Assembly: GCF_010993985.1 (NCBI RefSeq)
Contig: NZ_WINH01000006.1
Coordinates: 1 to 64,000 of the forward strand
Direction: 5' to 3'
DNA: 64,000 nt
DNA from: Paraferrimonas sp. SM1919
Lineage (GTDB): Bacteria; Pseudomonadota; Gammaproteobacteria; Enterobacterales; Shewanellaceae
Shown: in pieces, positions 42,866-51,785 of the stretch
How positions within the stretch are numbered: position 1 is the first letter of the stretch
Layout of the letters: each line of letters begins with the position of its first letter
Program-made: the position numbers and the translations under genes
The notes under the pieces: generated by a model
Databases searched by the model: none
What the model saw: only the letters and a program-made list of their open reading frames with translations
What the model was told of the DNA's origin: nothing

Positions 42866-43936
42866 ATGTTTAAAATTATAAACAAAACAGAGTTAACGCA
42901 GCTTAGACTCAATAACGAAAACCTAAAACAAGAAAATGCGCGCCTTCAACAACAAAACACACAATTACAAAGCAACCAACTTAGTATTTCAGAATTACAG
43001 CAACAGGTCAGTGAGCTTAAACAACAATTACAACAGCAACAAATGTTGGCCGCAACTCTTAATGAACATGGTCAATCTTTACAGCAGTATACCCATTCAT
43101 TCCATCAAAACAATCACCAATTAATACAGCAGACAGATGCCATAGAAAAGCGCAATAGCGACTTTCCCAATACCGAACAGAAACTTCAAAAAATGAATCA
43201 ATCTCTGCTTAATATGCAGAAGATTTCTAAAAGTAACCAGCAAAGTTTTGCACAGCTTAATGAATTAACAACTGAAATAGGCCAATTTGTTAGTCATATT
43301 CATCAAATATCTGAACAAACCAATCTATTAGCATTAAATGCCTCAATTGAAGCCGCCAGAGCAGGCACTCATGGTAGAGGGTTTGCGGTAGTCGCCGATG
43401 AAGTTAGAGCATTAGCTCACCGAGCTAATCAAGCCGCCACTGAAATCTCCACTTTAGTCAACAAAATTACCTCTAGCGCCCATGTCACCGAGGCCGCGAT
43501 TAATGATACAGTGATGCAAACACATCACACTTCAAATATTGCCCAAGAATTAATTGAAGACTCAAGGCAATTAATCGGTTTTTCTGCTAATTCTGGTGAA
43601 ATCTTACTTGGATGTGCCACTCGTTACTTCGTAACCAGCTCATTATTAGAATACAGCAGTCTTTATTTGCAAGCTCATCAACAAGAGAACCATAACATCC
43701 CTGATGTCGACCACACAGTATTTGGCTCTCTTGTGGCTTCGCACCCACAAACCAATGAATTTACTCGTCCAGGTGGGATATTAGAGCACTTCTATGATAA
43801 AGCTAACGACTTCCACCAACGACTTGAGTTTGTTAAACAACAGCCCTCTAATGAAAACTTTAATAAACTCGAAAGAAGCTATCACGATATCATGGATTAT
43901 GTTAAAAAAGCTGAGAAAAAGTTTTTAGAACTATAA
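42866..43936 (+). CDS. Soluble methyl-accepting chemotaxis-like protein
   Basis: A 356-residue protein with no membrane helix. Residues 10-80 form a Gln-rich coiled coil. The signalling hairpin tip is intact: [21 protein letters not shown] followed by [22 protein letters not shown] (about 148-190). The region after it (about 245-356) is not a second coiled-coil arm of full length but a helical, His-containing domain ([27 protein letters not shown]). That could be a CZB-like zinc-sensing domain, which I cannot confirm. It may be a cytoplasmic receptor for CheA. Single gene. Confidence 0.85.
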   Translation: MFKIINKTELTQLRLNNENLKQENARLQQQNTQLQSNQLSISELQQQVSELKQQLQQQQMLAATLNEHGQSLQQYTHSFHQNNHQLIQQTDAIEKRNSDFPNTEQKLQKMNQSLLNMQKISKSNQQSFAQLNELTTEIGQFVSHIHQISEQTNLLALNASIEAARAGTHGRGFAVVADEVRALAHRANQAATEISTLVNKITSSAHVTEAAINDTVMQTHHTSNIAQELIEDSRQLIGFSANSGEILLGCATRYFVTSSLLEYSSLYLQAHQQENHNIPDVDHTVFGSLVASHPQTNEFTRPGGILEHFYDKANDFHQRLEFVKQQPSNENFNKLERSYHDIMDYVKKAEKKFLEL

Positions 43937-43941
43937 TAAAA

Positions 43942-43968
43942 AACAGCCCCAAAATTTGGGGCTGTTGA
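43942..43968 (-). terminator. Terminator of the MaoC gene
   Basis: Stem AACAGCCCCAAA/TTTGGGGCTGTT; on the minus strand it is followed by TTTTTTATTATAG. The plus-strand side lacks a T run, so it serves mainly the leftward gene. Confidence 0.85.
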
Positions 43969-43973
43969 CTATA

Positions 43974-44834
43974 TTAAAGTGGCTTGACAGTACCGACTAA
44001 GTGCGGTCTACGCCCTCTTGGATCTCGTAATTCGAATCGACAACCATCATCTGTTGGCACATAGTGAAAACTCACATCATTAGGTAATAGCAGTGGCAGT
44101 TTAAATTCTACGTCGACCTGACAAGCACCCTGGGTCAGTTCAGATGGCAGTGCCGCTATACACTTAGCCTTCGACCACATACCATGTGCCAGTACTCGAT
44201 CAAAACCAAACGGCTTAGCTAACACTGGATGTAAATGAATCACATTAAAGTCACCAGAAGCCATAGCGTATTCGATACCGCTTTTTTGTGGTAATTGCCA
44301 CAACTTAGCTTCACTCCAATCCATATCAGAACCTCGCGCAGGGCGGCTTCGCTTACCCACTTTGCCTGGTACACGATATAGGTAGGTTGATGTTGCACTC
44401 CACACCAGCTCACCATCAACATAAGCTTTTGACTCTAAATCGAACTCTAACCCTTTATCGGTTTCATTGCTGTTAGCAAACTGACACCTAAGATCGAAGC
44501 TACTATTCATTGGTATAGATTTATATTGGCTGATACTGTTTTTTAAATGAATCAAACCAAGAGCCGGAAAAGTAACACTTTCATGGGTAAAGAGCAGTAC
44601 ATGTAAACGAAAAACTTGAGTATATAAATAACTTACCGCTAGATTGGTTTGATTCTCAAAACCACATGCTTTGTTATATGCAGCAACCGTCTTTAAGTTC
44701 AGTTTATGGTTAGGAAGATGAACGCAAGTTTCTGGCAATAATTGTCCGTCCCAACCAGGCTTCTTATGAAAAAATACTTTACGATATAAAGATAACAGTG
44801 ATGGCATCGCCGCCAACTCAATAATTGCGCTCAT
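43974..44834 (-). CDS. MaoC-like hydratase domain protein
   Basis: A 286-residue protein of the double hot-dog type. The hydratase-2 motif is YAMASGDFNVIHLHPVLAKPFGF (Asp and His of the D-x-N-x-x-H type), followed by HGMWSKA. An N-terminal hot-dog copy lacks the motif. MaoC enzymes hydrate enoyl-CoA thioesters; the substrate here is unknown and no beta-oxidation genes are next to it. Start ATG 44834 with GGA 7 bases ahead is preferred over a TTG at 44843. Confidence 0.88.
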   Translation of the reverse strand: MSAIIELAAMPSLLSLYRKVFFHKKPGWDGQLLPETCVHLPNHKLNLKTVAAYNKACGFENQTNLAVSYLYTQVFRLHVLLFTHESVTFPALGLIHLKNSISQYKSIPMNSSFDLRCQFANSNETDKGLEFDLESKAYVDGELVWSATSTYLYRVPGKVGKRSRPARGSDMDWSEAKLWQLPQKSGIEYAMASGDFNVIHLHPVLAKPFGFDRVLAHGMWSKAKCIAALPSELTQGACQVDVEFKLPLLLPNDVSFHYVPTDDGCRFELRDPRGRRPHLVGTVKPL

Positions 44835-45087
44835 AAAATCCAAAAAAACATCAAAACATTAACTCATTGTACCAGTTTTTTAAGCGTCTAGTTTCATCCA
44901 AGACTTAAAAAATAATAAATGATGATTAAAAATTTTCTACTTCTGCCCTATTGTGTCACAATATTGACTCATACTATCTACAGACATAAAGCGGTGACGG
45001 CTCCAGTAACGCTGGAGTCCATGACTAAAAATAGCGATTGTCTTCTGGATTCTGTTACACTTATTTTTATTTATAAAGAGTCAAATC

Positions 45088-45399
45088 ATGTCATTTGCTT
45101 CTATTTTCAGCCACATTAAAACTAATCTTCAAACAGCTTATCGGCAGGCCTTAGATGCCGACCAAGCGCTGGAGCAGCTTAGCCAAAGTGGTAAAGCAAA
45201 ATTCAATAATATTTTTGATAAAAATGTTGGTTTCACGACTCAATCCAATCGATTTAAACCTTATGTCGAAGAACTTAGTGCGGATTACGAAAAGTTATCT
45301 AAAGGAGTTCCAAGCCCAGATCAACTGCAGCATCTAGTTACCAAACTAGGATTACTGCTTCAGACCCTACAGCAATTTAAAGAGTCTTTAAAGGGCTAG
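45088..45399 (+). CDS. Conserved hypothetical helical protein
   Basis: A 103-residue protein without signal peptide or membrane segment. It is almost entirely helical: IFSHIKTNLQTAYRQALDA, then LQHLVTKLGLLLQTLQQFKE at the end, suggesting a small bundle or coiled coil. I do not recognise the family. It has an RBS-like AAAGAG ahead and a strong terminator behind. Confidence 0.7.
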   Translation: MSFASIFSHIKTNLQTAYRQALDADQALEQLSQSGKAKFNNIFDKNVGFTTQSNRFKPYVEELSADYEKLSKGVPSPDQLQHLVTKLGLLLQTLQQFKESLKG

Positions 45400-45418
45400 T
45401 AATAGTCACACAAATACC

Positions 45419-45450
45419 AAAAAGGGTTGCATTTGTAGCAACCCTTTTAA
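45419..45450. terminator. Bidirectional terminator
   Basis: Stem AAAAGGGTTGC/GCAACCCTTTT with a 7-base loop, between the helical protein gene and the convergent DUF3016 gene. Confidence 0.9.
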
Positions 45451-45491
45451 TAATTCACAGAACTCAAAGTAGCTGTACTGTGTTTTTAAAT

Positions 45492-46025
45492 TTAGTTTGC
45501 TTTAAAGGTATTGTTTGCCCAGGCCATCAACATACGAGTTTCGAAGTAAAACTTATTTTGCCCAGAACCAGCGCGACGGATCCTATGGTCAAAACCTAAA
45601 TCTCTCAACTCTTCTTTACCTGAGGCAATCACCTTGCCATTTTCAAGAAGCTTAAAATCAAATTTAATTGCAGGCGGATACAAGGACTCGACGATTCGAA
45701 TGTTGTCAGAGCCAAATTCACCAAAAGTAGGCTTCACGTCACCAGCAAGATCTAAATCAGAAACAGTAATCTCTAAGGTTTGTCCCGCGCTCAGAATTTT
45801 TTCAACTTGTTTAGAAAATTCCTTAGAAATAACCCTAAAGGCTCTTTCTTGATAGCGACTTTGCAATTCAGAAGCAGCACGAACATCACGGTAGTCATCT
45901 GGGTTTTGCCAGACCATAGTCACGGCACCATTGGTGTAAGTAGGGGCTTCCTGCTTGTTTTCTGCGCTCGCAAATCCCGCCATCGCAAGGGTACTTATCA
46001 ATAATATAATTTTTGATAATTTCAT
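45492..46025 (-). CDS. DUF3016 domain secreted protein
   Basis: A 177-residue protein with a signal peptide (MKLSKIILLISTLAMAGFASA). The mature part begins with VTMVWQNPDDYRDVRAA and carries LEITVSDLDLAGDV and GKEELRDLGFDHRIRR, the features I associate with DUF3016. It is periplasmic, or in the outer-membrane layer. Function unknown. RBS AGGAGC is 5 bases before the ATG. Confidence 0.85.
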   Translation of the reverse strand: MKLSKIILLISTLAMAGFASAENKQEAPTYTNGAVTMVWQNPDDYRDVRAASELQSRYQERAFRVISKEFSKQVEKILSAGQTLEITVSDLDLAGDVKPTFGEFGSDNIRIVESLYPPAIKFDFKLLENGKVIASGKEELRDLGFDHRIRRAGSGQNKFYFETRMLMAWANNTFKAN

Positions 46026-46076
46026 ATTAAGCTCCTATTAAAAGTCTATCTAACTCTCTAATATAAATAGAATAGT

Positions 46077-46856
46077 CTATCTTTCAGCTAACTTCATTAA
46101 CACTCTAGAAGTAGCAAAAAAAGCAAAAGCTCCGGTTACATGCGTCACCGCTCCGAAACCATTAGAACAATCCATAGATTTCATCCCCTCAGAAGTACTT
46201 TTCACAGCACAAGCGCTACCATCAGGTTGAGGATATTTAAGTTTTTCAGTTGAGAATACACACTCAACGGCAAATTTACGCTTAGGGTTCTTACTAAAAC
46301 CGTGATCACGTCTGAGGATATTTCTCACCTTTGACATCAGCGGATCTTCAATCGTTTTGGCAAGGTCTGTCACTTGTATTAAGCGTGGATCGAGTTGCCC
46401 ACCAGCGCCCCCGACACTGACAATCTTAATCTTATTTCTTTTGCAATATGCAATAAGCGCAGCTTTAGCTGCCACGGAATCAATACAATCAACTACATAG
46501 TCCATCGCCGAGTGTATTAGTTCAGATAAATTTTCTGCAGCAACAAAATCTTCGATCTGGTTCACAATACAATCAGGATTAATGGCTTCAATACGTGCCG
46601 CCATTTCTTCAACCTTAGAATGACCAATGGTGTCTTTCAATGCATGGATCTGCCGATTCGTATTCGTCACGCAAATATCATCTAGATCAATTAAAGTAAT
46701 TTGGCCAATACCACTTCGCGCCAAGGATTCCGCCACCCAGGTGCCCACCCCGCCTATTCCAACAACAGTAACATGGGAATCGTGGAACTTTGCCAGTGCT
46801 TGCTGCCCATAAAGCCGGGCTATACCGCCAAAGCGCATTAAATACTGCTCTTGCAT
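46077..46856 (-). CDS. tcdA: tRNA threonylcarbamoyladenosine dehydratase
   Basis: A 259-residue E1-like enzyme (CsdL/YgdL) that uses ATP to cyclise t6A37 in tRNAs to ct6A. The nucleotide-binding motif is VTVVGIGGVGTWVAESLARSG near residue 34. Conserved Arg/Asn are in DLDDICVTNTNRQIHALKDTIG, with cysteines DYVVDCIDSV and FAVECVFS. A C-terminal hydrophobic helix (GAFAFFATSRVLMKLA) is typical. ATG 46856 with GAGA ahead is chosen over 46871. Confidence 0.95.
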   Translation of the reverse strand: MQEQYLMRFGGIARLYGQQALAKFHDSHVTVVGIGGVGTWVAESLARSGIGQITLIDLDDICVTNTNRQIHALKDTIGHSKVEEMAARIEAINPDCIVNQIEDFVAAENLSELIHSAMDYVVDCIDSVAAKAALIAYCKRNKIKIVSVGGAGGQLDPRLIQVTDLAKTIEDPLMSKVRNILRRDHGFSKNPKRKFAVECVFSTEKLKYPQPDGSACAVKSTSEGMKSMDCSNGFGAVTHVTGAFAFFATSRVLMKLAER

Positions 46857-47011
46857 CACATTCTCTTTCATAAAACCAAACAGTTAGAGTGTATCAAAAT
46901 TATCGTATTGACTCATTATCGAAACCAAATGTGATGATTAATTAGCCAAAACTGTGAACCCTGCCATAATTAAGGTAATTGTTGCCGTTGATTTAACCTC
47001 AAGGATGAGTG

Positions 47012-47833
47012 ATGAAGTACATTCTTTGCCTATTATTTATCATTAGCACTGTTGCGCATGCCGAGCCTCGCCAACTACAATTAGCGAATGCCGATTATTC
47101 CCAGTTAAACCTAAGTGATTACTTAGTAAGCGAAAAGTACGATGGCGTTCGAGGGTATTGGGATGGTCAACAATTCTTTAGTCGCCAAGGGAATCCGATC
47201 TTTGCTCCCAAATGGTTTACTAGTGGCTTTCCTAATACCCCATTAGATGGTGAACTGTGGATAGGCCGCGGGCAATTTGAACAGACTTCGGCCATCGTCC
47301 GCAGTAAAAATAACCACAAAGATTGGCAGCAAATCCGCTTTATGGTGTTCGACGCACCTGCACATCCTGGAACGTTTATTGAAAGATATCAATTTTTACA
47401 ACAATTGATGCACTCTCATAGCAATCCATACATTTTCTTAGTGGAACAATGGCCAATACAAGATCATAACCAGTTGCAACAGCAGTTATCCGCATTGGTT
47501 GCCCTTGGTGCCGAGGGATTAATGCTGAAAAGGAAACTCAGTCATTATCATGGAAAAAGAACCAATGATTTGATTAAGGTTAAGCTATGGCAAGATACCG
47601 AAGCTATTGTCATTGCTCACATTGCCGGTAAAGGTAAATATGAAGGTTTGATGGGGGCTTTATTGGTCGAGACAGCCAATAAAACCAGATTCAAAATTGG
47701 CAGCGGTTTTAGCCTCAAACAACGCCAGCAGCCCCCTGCTATAGGGGCCACAATTACCTTTAAATATAATGGTTTTTATAATAATGGTAAGCCTAAATTT
47801 GCCACTTTCCTAAGAGTTAGGCCTGACTCATAA
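47012..47833 (+). CDS. ligE: Periplasmic ATP-dependent DNA ligase (LigE type)
   Basis: A 273-residue minimal ligase with a signal peptide (KYILCLLFIISTVAHA). The AMP-accepting lysine is in EKYDGVRG (motif I, residue 42), followed by SRQGNPI, LDGELWIG (motif III), MVFDAP (IV), EGLMLKR (IIIa/IV) and VKLW (motif V), then a short OB fold ending FATFLRVRPDS. In related bacteria such secreted ligases have been linked to DNA uptake or extracellular DNA repair. The ATG at 47012 has AAGGA 7 bases ahead. Its last 6 bases overlap the convergent kinase gene. Confidence 0.9.
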   Translation: MKYILCLLFIISTVAHAEPRQLQLANADYSQLNLSDYLVSEKYDGVRGYWDGQQFFSRQGNPIFAPKWFTSGFPNTPLDGELWIGRGQFEQTSAIVRSKNNHKDWQQIRFMVFDAPAHPGTFIERYQFLQQLMHSHSNPYIFLVEQWPIQDHNQLQQQLSALVALGAEGLMLKRKLSHYHGKRTNDLIKVKLWQDTEAIVIAHIAGKGKYEGLMGALLVETANKTRFKIGSGFSLKQRQQPPAIGATITFKYNGFYNNGKPKFATFLRVRPDS

Positions 47834-50800
47834 GCTCCACTTTTTTAGCATCTGTAAAAGAGCAACCAAATCTATGGGCTTGGTTATATGGTCGTTCATG
47901 CCTGCCCGCAAGCTTTTTTCCCTATCACCACTCATGGCATGGGCGGTCATAGCAATAATAGGCAAATCCTGGTACTGAGGCATATTTCGGATGGCTTTGG
48001 CAGCTGTCAAACCATCCATCACGGGCATTTGGATATCCATAAGTACTAGGTCGTAGGGCTGGCTCTGTAAACGTTCCAAGGCTTGCTGCCCATCGTCCAC
48101 AACATCAACGACATAGCCCGCACTTAACAATAACTCTTTAGCCACTTGCTGATTAATTATATTGTCTTCAACCAGCAAAATAGTCTTAGTTATATCATTA
48201 CTGGGGGGCAATTTTGTTTCTGTCGCAGAGTCAGTTTTTAGTGTCTGATGAGTTTGTAAGTGAATCAAAAGTTCACTCGCTTTAAATGGTTTTTGTAACA
48301 CTGAATCAATTGCTGTGCCGGCAATTTTCTCTGAAAGTGGCTGAGCACTGTGAGCAGTCATTAATAAGATCTTGGGTAATTTTGATTTCTTTTGTTGTAA
48401 CTTTTGTACCAAAGAAATACCGTCTAATTCTGGCATCATCCAATCAATTAGTAATAAATCATAATCTTGTGTAATTAACTTAGCCAGACCTTGTGTAGGT
48501 GATGTACAACTGTCTACTTTCATCCCCATTTGCTTGAGCATGGTAGAATAAATTTCTGTTGAGGTAGGGTTGTCATCAATAACTAATACACTGGCATTTT
48601 GATAACCTGCTGGTAATTCAAGTTTCGACCGATGATCAACCTTAGCCAGATCAAATACCAATTCAAAGCTGAAAGTAGAGCCTTCATGAAGTTGACTCTC
48701 AAGGCTGATATCCCCTCCCATTAATTGCACCAGCTGTCTTGATATAGACAATCCCAAACCAGTTCCACCATATTCTCTGGTAGTCGATCCATCAGCTTGA
48801 GCAAAAGCTTCAAACAATTGTTGCTGCTTAGTCTCATCAATGCCGATGCCCGTATCTCGTATCCAAAACTTAATCCCTAAGCGGCCATCAACTTGGTTTA
48901 CTTCCTCACAACCCAGCTCTACTTCGCCTTTTTCGGTGAACTTTACGGCATTAGATAATAAGTTAATAAGCACCTGCGACAATCTTAATGGATCGCCAAT
49001 TAACTTTAAATTATGGGAAATAGGAGCAAATAAAAGTAACTCATTACCTTTTTTTTGTGCTGCGAGAGCATTAACAGAAATGGCTTGCTCGAGTACCTCT
49101 TCAAGATCAAACTCTATCGTTTCGAGTTCTAACTTGCCTGCCTCAATTTTAGAAAAATCAAGAATATCATTAATAATCCCTAATAAATTTTGTGCAGAGA
49201 AATCGGCCTTCTTAAGATAATCTGCTTGCTGACTGGTCAATTCGGTTCTTTGGGCAAGTTGCAACATACCGATAATAGCATTCATCGGTGTTCTAATTTC
49301 GTGACTCATATTAGCAAGGAATTCCGACTTATATCGGTTTGCCATCTCGGCCTCTTGCTTAGCTTCAATCAGAGCAACTTCATTTTGTTTCTGTTTAGTA
49401 ATATCCTTGTGGGTACCCAGCATGCGAATTGGCTTATCAGCATCGAACTCTACCACTCGCCCTCGGGACAAAATCCATAAATAATCACCATTTTTAGCTT
49501 TTAAACGAAATTCAATCTCATAAGCTTTGGTTGGGTCTTGCCAAAAGTGTTGGTTATAGGCATCGAAGTTGGCTAAATCATCCTTATGAATTAATTTATG
49601 GATATTATCAATAAGTGGTGGAAAGTCATCCACTTGGTATCCTAGCATTGAATAGAATGCGACATTGCAAATTAACTGTTCAGAATCTAAATACCAGTCC
49701 CATAAGCCATCTTCAACAGCATCCATCGCTAAATGGTAACGTTGCTCAGAATTACGAAGCCTTTCTGCCGACTCATGCTCTTTAGTGACATCTCGCCAAA
49801 TTGAAATAAGCCCAAGCAATTGCCCATCTCTATGATAAAAAGGCAGTTTTAAAGTATCAAACAGATGTAACTTACCATCAAGCAAGACCTCTTCCAGGTA
49901 ACGTACTTGAGTTTGCTGCTCCATTACTTGTTGCTCATACTCAATGACACTAGTCAGATTGTCATCTGTTGATAGTTCAGCTTCCAACATACCCACTAAT
50001 TCATTTTGAGCGAAACCGAGTAATTTTTCGGCTGCATGATTACAACCTAAGAACCGCCCTTCAATGTCTTTAAATGCAATGGCTTCCGGAATAGAGTCAA
50101 CTATCGAGCGCATTAATGCGTAATCTCTTTCTCTAGATTCTGTCGTCTCTTTTAAACTTAACGTTCGCTCTTCTACTAACCGATCTAGACGTTTATTTTG
50201 CTCCGTCAGGCTTTCGGTATAACGCCGATTTTCTCCAAAGATCTTTTCAATCAGTCGAAACCATGGTTTCCACCCAGGTTCAATATTGTTCGGGAGCGGT
50301 CGTGGTCTTTGAGCGATTGCTTCAAGATAACTTAATAATTGGGTTGCTGGAGTGATGAATACGCGTCGGGAAATCCAATGCACAATGGAAATCAACAAGG
50401 CTAGCGTTAAACCAACAACCGCAAAGCTCCATTTCCAAGTTTCAAATAATTCAATGTATAAGGAGTCAATATCTTGATAATACAATACTCGCCAAGGGGC
50501 ATTTTCAAGGGCTACTGAATAAACCAATAGGCCGTTAAAGACGGTTCCCATTTCGCCGCTCAATAGTTCATCTTGGCTTACGCCATGAAGCTGAGGAGGC
50601 AGTCTCATGCTTAGATGTTGTATCAGGCCCATAGCATTTTCATTATCATCGCTATGGGTCAAAACATTGCCAAACTGATCAACCAGCATCACCTTCCCAG
50701 GTACTGAAAAATACTGTCTTATCTGCCTAGATAGTGCTTCTAATGCGATATTGATATTAATCGCCCCAATAAATTCATCATTTTTGTAAAGTGGAATACC

Positions 50801-51484
50801 GACGGTAGTTTTTAATCCTTTTTGTTTGCTATCAATATAACTCTTTGTCCAGTAGATACTTCTTTGTGGGTTTTGCTGGGGCGTGGCCAGTACGAAGCTA
50901 TCTTGAGTTAATTGCTCTTCCATAAAGTATGGAGTTGACTGCTCCCAAGGAAAAGTAGATAGCAGTTTATTTTTAGATATGTAATAAATTTCTTCTGCTT
51001 TAGGTGCCGTTTCTTTTGCAATTGGGAAAGATAAAGACAATTCGAACAACATATCTAATTCTTGATAGAGGTTTGGGTCTATTTGCTGCCACTGGCCTAA
51101 ACCAGTGAGCTTACCCATATTTTCAAATCTCTCCCCTGTCACCGGATCAACAATTTCCATTAAAAAGTAATCTGGATACTGTCTAATATATTGGCTGAGC
51201 TGATTGACTCTAATAAGTTCACCACGTCTAACATAATCTTTAGCTAGGGTATGTAAAGATTTTAAAGAGCGGATACTACTTTCTAACAGCATGTCCACTT
51301 GAACCACATGCTGTTCCACCTGAAGTTGACGTTTTTCTATCAGGTTAGACTTTTGATTACTAAAGATTATTGCAGCACCAATAAGCGCAAGCACAAGCAC
51401 ACCTATATAGGTGTAGAACACTGCGAAGTTGTACTTTTTAATAATCGGCAATTTTTGCAGCAGAGATTTATCAGAGTGCGCCAT
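47828..51484 (-). CDS. arcS: Hybrid sensor histidine kinase, ArcS-like
   Basis: A 1218-residue membrane kinase. N-terminal helix (about 21-41), large periplasmic Cache-type domain (about 42-350), second helix (about 352-372), two PAS domains (about 455-580 and 590-715), HisKA with SHEIRTPMNAI, HATPase with NLLSNAVKFTEKG, then two receivers: VLVIDDNPTS with DWMMPELDG, and ILLVEDNIINQQ with MDIQMPVMDG. There is no Hpt domain at the end. This order and the location next to rapA match Shewanella ArcS as I remember it, the kinase that signals through HptA to ArcA. It could also be another hybrid kinase of the same layout. Confidence 0.75.
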   Translation of the reverse strand: MAHSDKSLLQKLPIIKKYNFAVFYTYIGVLVLALIGAAIIFSNQKSNLIEKRQLQVEQHVVQVDMLLESSIRSLKSLHTLAKDYVRRGELIRVNQLSQYIRQYPDYFLMEIVDPVTGERFENMGKLTGLGQWQQIDPNLYQELDMLFELSLSFPIAKETAPKAEEIYYISKNKLLSTFPWEQSTPYFMEEQLTQDSFVLATPQQNPQRSIYWTKSYIDSKQKGLKTTVGIPLYKNDEFIGAININIALEALSRQIRQYFSVPGKVMLVDQFGNVLTHSDDNENAMGLIQHLSMRLPPQLHGVSQDELLSGEMGTVFNGLLVYSVALENAPWRVLYYQDIDSLYIELFETWKWSFAVVGLTLALLISIVHWISRRVFITPATQLLSYLEAIAQRPRPLPNNIEPGWKPWFRLIEKIFGENRRYTESLTEQNKRLDRLVEERTLSLKETTESRERDYALMRSIVDSIPEAIAFKDIEGRFLGCNHAAEKLLGFAQNELVGMLEAELSTDDNLTSVIEYEQQVMEQQTQVRYLEEVLLDGKLHLFDTLKLPFYHRDGQLLGLISIWRDVTKEHESAERLRNSEQRYHLAMDAVEDGLWDWYLDSEQLICNVAFYSMLGYQVDDFPPLIDNIHKLIHKDDLANFDAYNQHFWQDPTKAYEIEFRLKAKNGDYLWILSRGRVVEFDADKPIRMLGTHKDITKQKQNEVALIEAKQEAEMANRYKSEFLANMSHEIRTPMNAIIGMLQLAQRTELTSQQADYLKKADFSAQNLLGIINDILDFSKIEAGKLELETIEFDLEEVLEQAISVNALAAQKKGNELLLFAPISHNLKLIGDPLRLSQVLINLLSNAVKFTEKGEVELGCEEVNQVDGRLGIKFWIRDTGIGIDETKQQQLFEAFAQADGSTTREYGGTGLGLSISRQLVQLMGGDISLESQLHEGSTFSFELVFDLAKVDHRSKLELPAGYQNASVLVIDDNPTSTEIYSTMLKQMGMKVDSCTSPTQGLAKLITQDYDLLLIDWMMPELDGISLVQKLQQKKSKLPKILLMTAHSAQPLSEKIAGTAIDSVLQKPFKASELLIHLQTHQTLKTDSATETKLPPSNDITKTILLVEDNIINQQVAKELLLSAGYVVDVVDDGQQALERLQSQPYDLVLMDIQMPVMDGLTAAKAIRNMPQYQDLPIIAMTAHAMSGDREKSLRAGMNDHITKPIDLVALLQMLKKWSL

Positions 51485-51785
51485 TAAAAGTTATCATTTA
51501 GGAATTAAAGGGTTGCATACATAATTGTATACCCAAGGTCAGAATTGGTACACCAAAGCGGCTAAGTTTCTTAAGAAAAAAATCTCCCTCAGTGAGTACC
51601 AATGTCTATAATCAATGCCACCTTAATTATAATTAGCAGTTAAATAATCAAATTCTTTTAACCGATGACAGAACCGTTCGAATTAGACGCTTGATATGTG
51701 TTCAATGTGACATAGAATCAAAGTAGCGCTTGGGTTACTATACGCGCCTTTTTCTTCCCAAGAACAGCCACAAAGCGAGATTTTC
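51485..51785. other. Divergent intergenic region between arcS-like gene and rapA
   Basis: Three hundred AT-rich bases with no gene. It must carry promoters in both directions. GTGTTCAATGTGACAT near 51698 is a partial CRP/FNR-like dyad, too degenerate to call. Confidence 0.45.

Noticed and set aside
45080..45100. tRNA or other stable RNA genes
   Set aside because: No cloverleaf-like sequence, TTC-arm motif or CCA end was noticed here or elsewhere in the window; this is by-eye inspection, so a tRNA scan would be needed to exclude one fully.
44919..45119. 66-residue plus-strand frame between the MaoC gene and the helical protein gene
   Set aside because: No RBS and unlikely composition. It overlaps the start of the well-supported gene at 45088 in another frame; the CTCCAG/CTGGAG hairpin near 45001 also lies within it.
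47828..47833. Frameshift or sequencing error at the ligase/kinase junction
   Set aside because: The two convergent genes simply overlap by 6 bases and both have complete C-terminal domains.
51690..51712. CRP/FNR site upstream of rapA
   Set aside because: Only one half-site (TGTGA) is good; the dyad is too degenerate.
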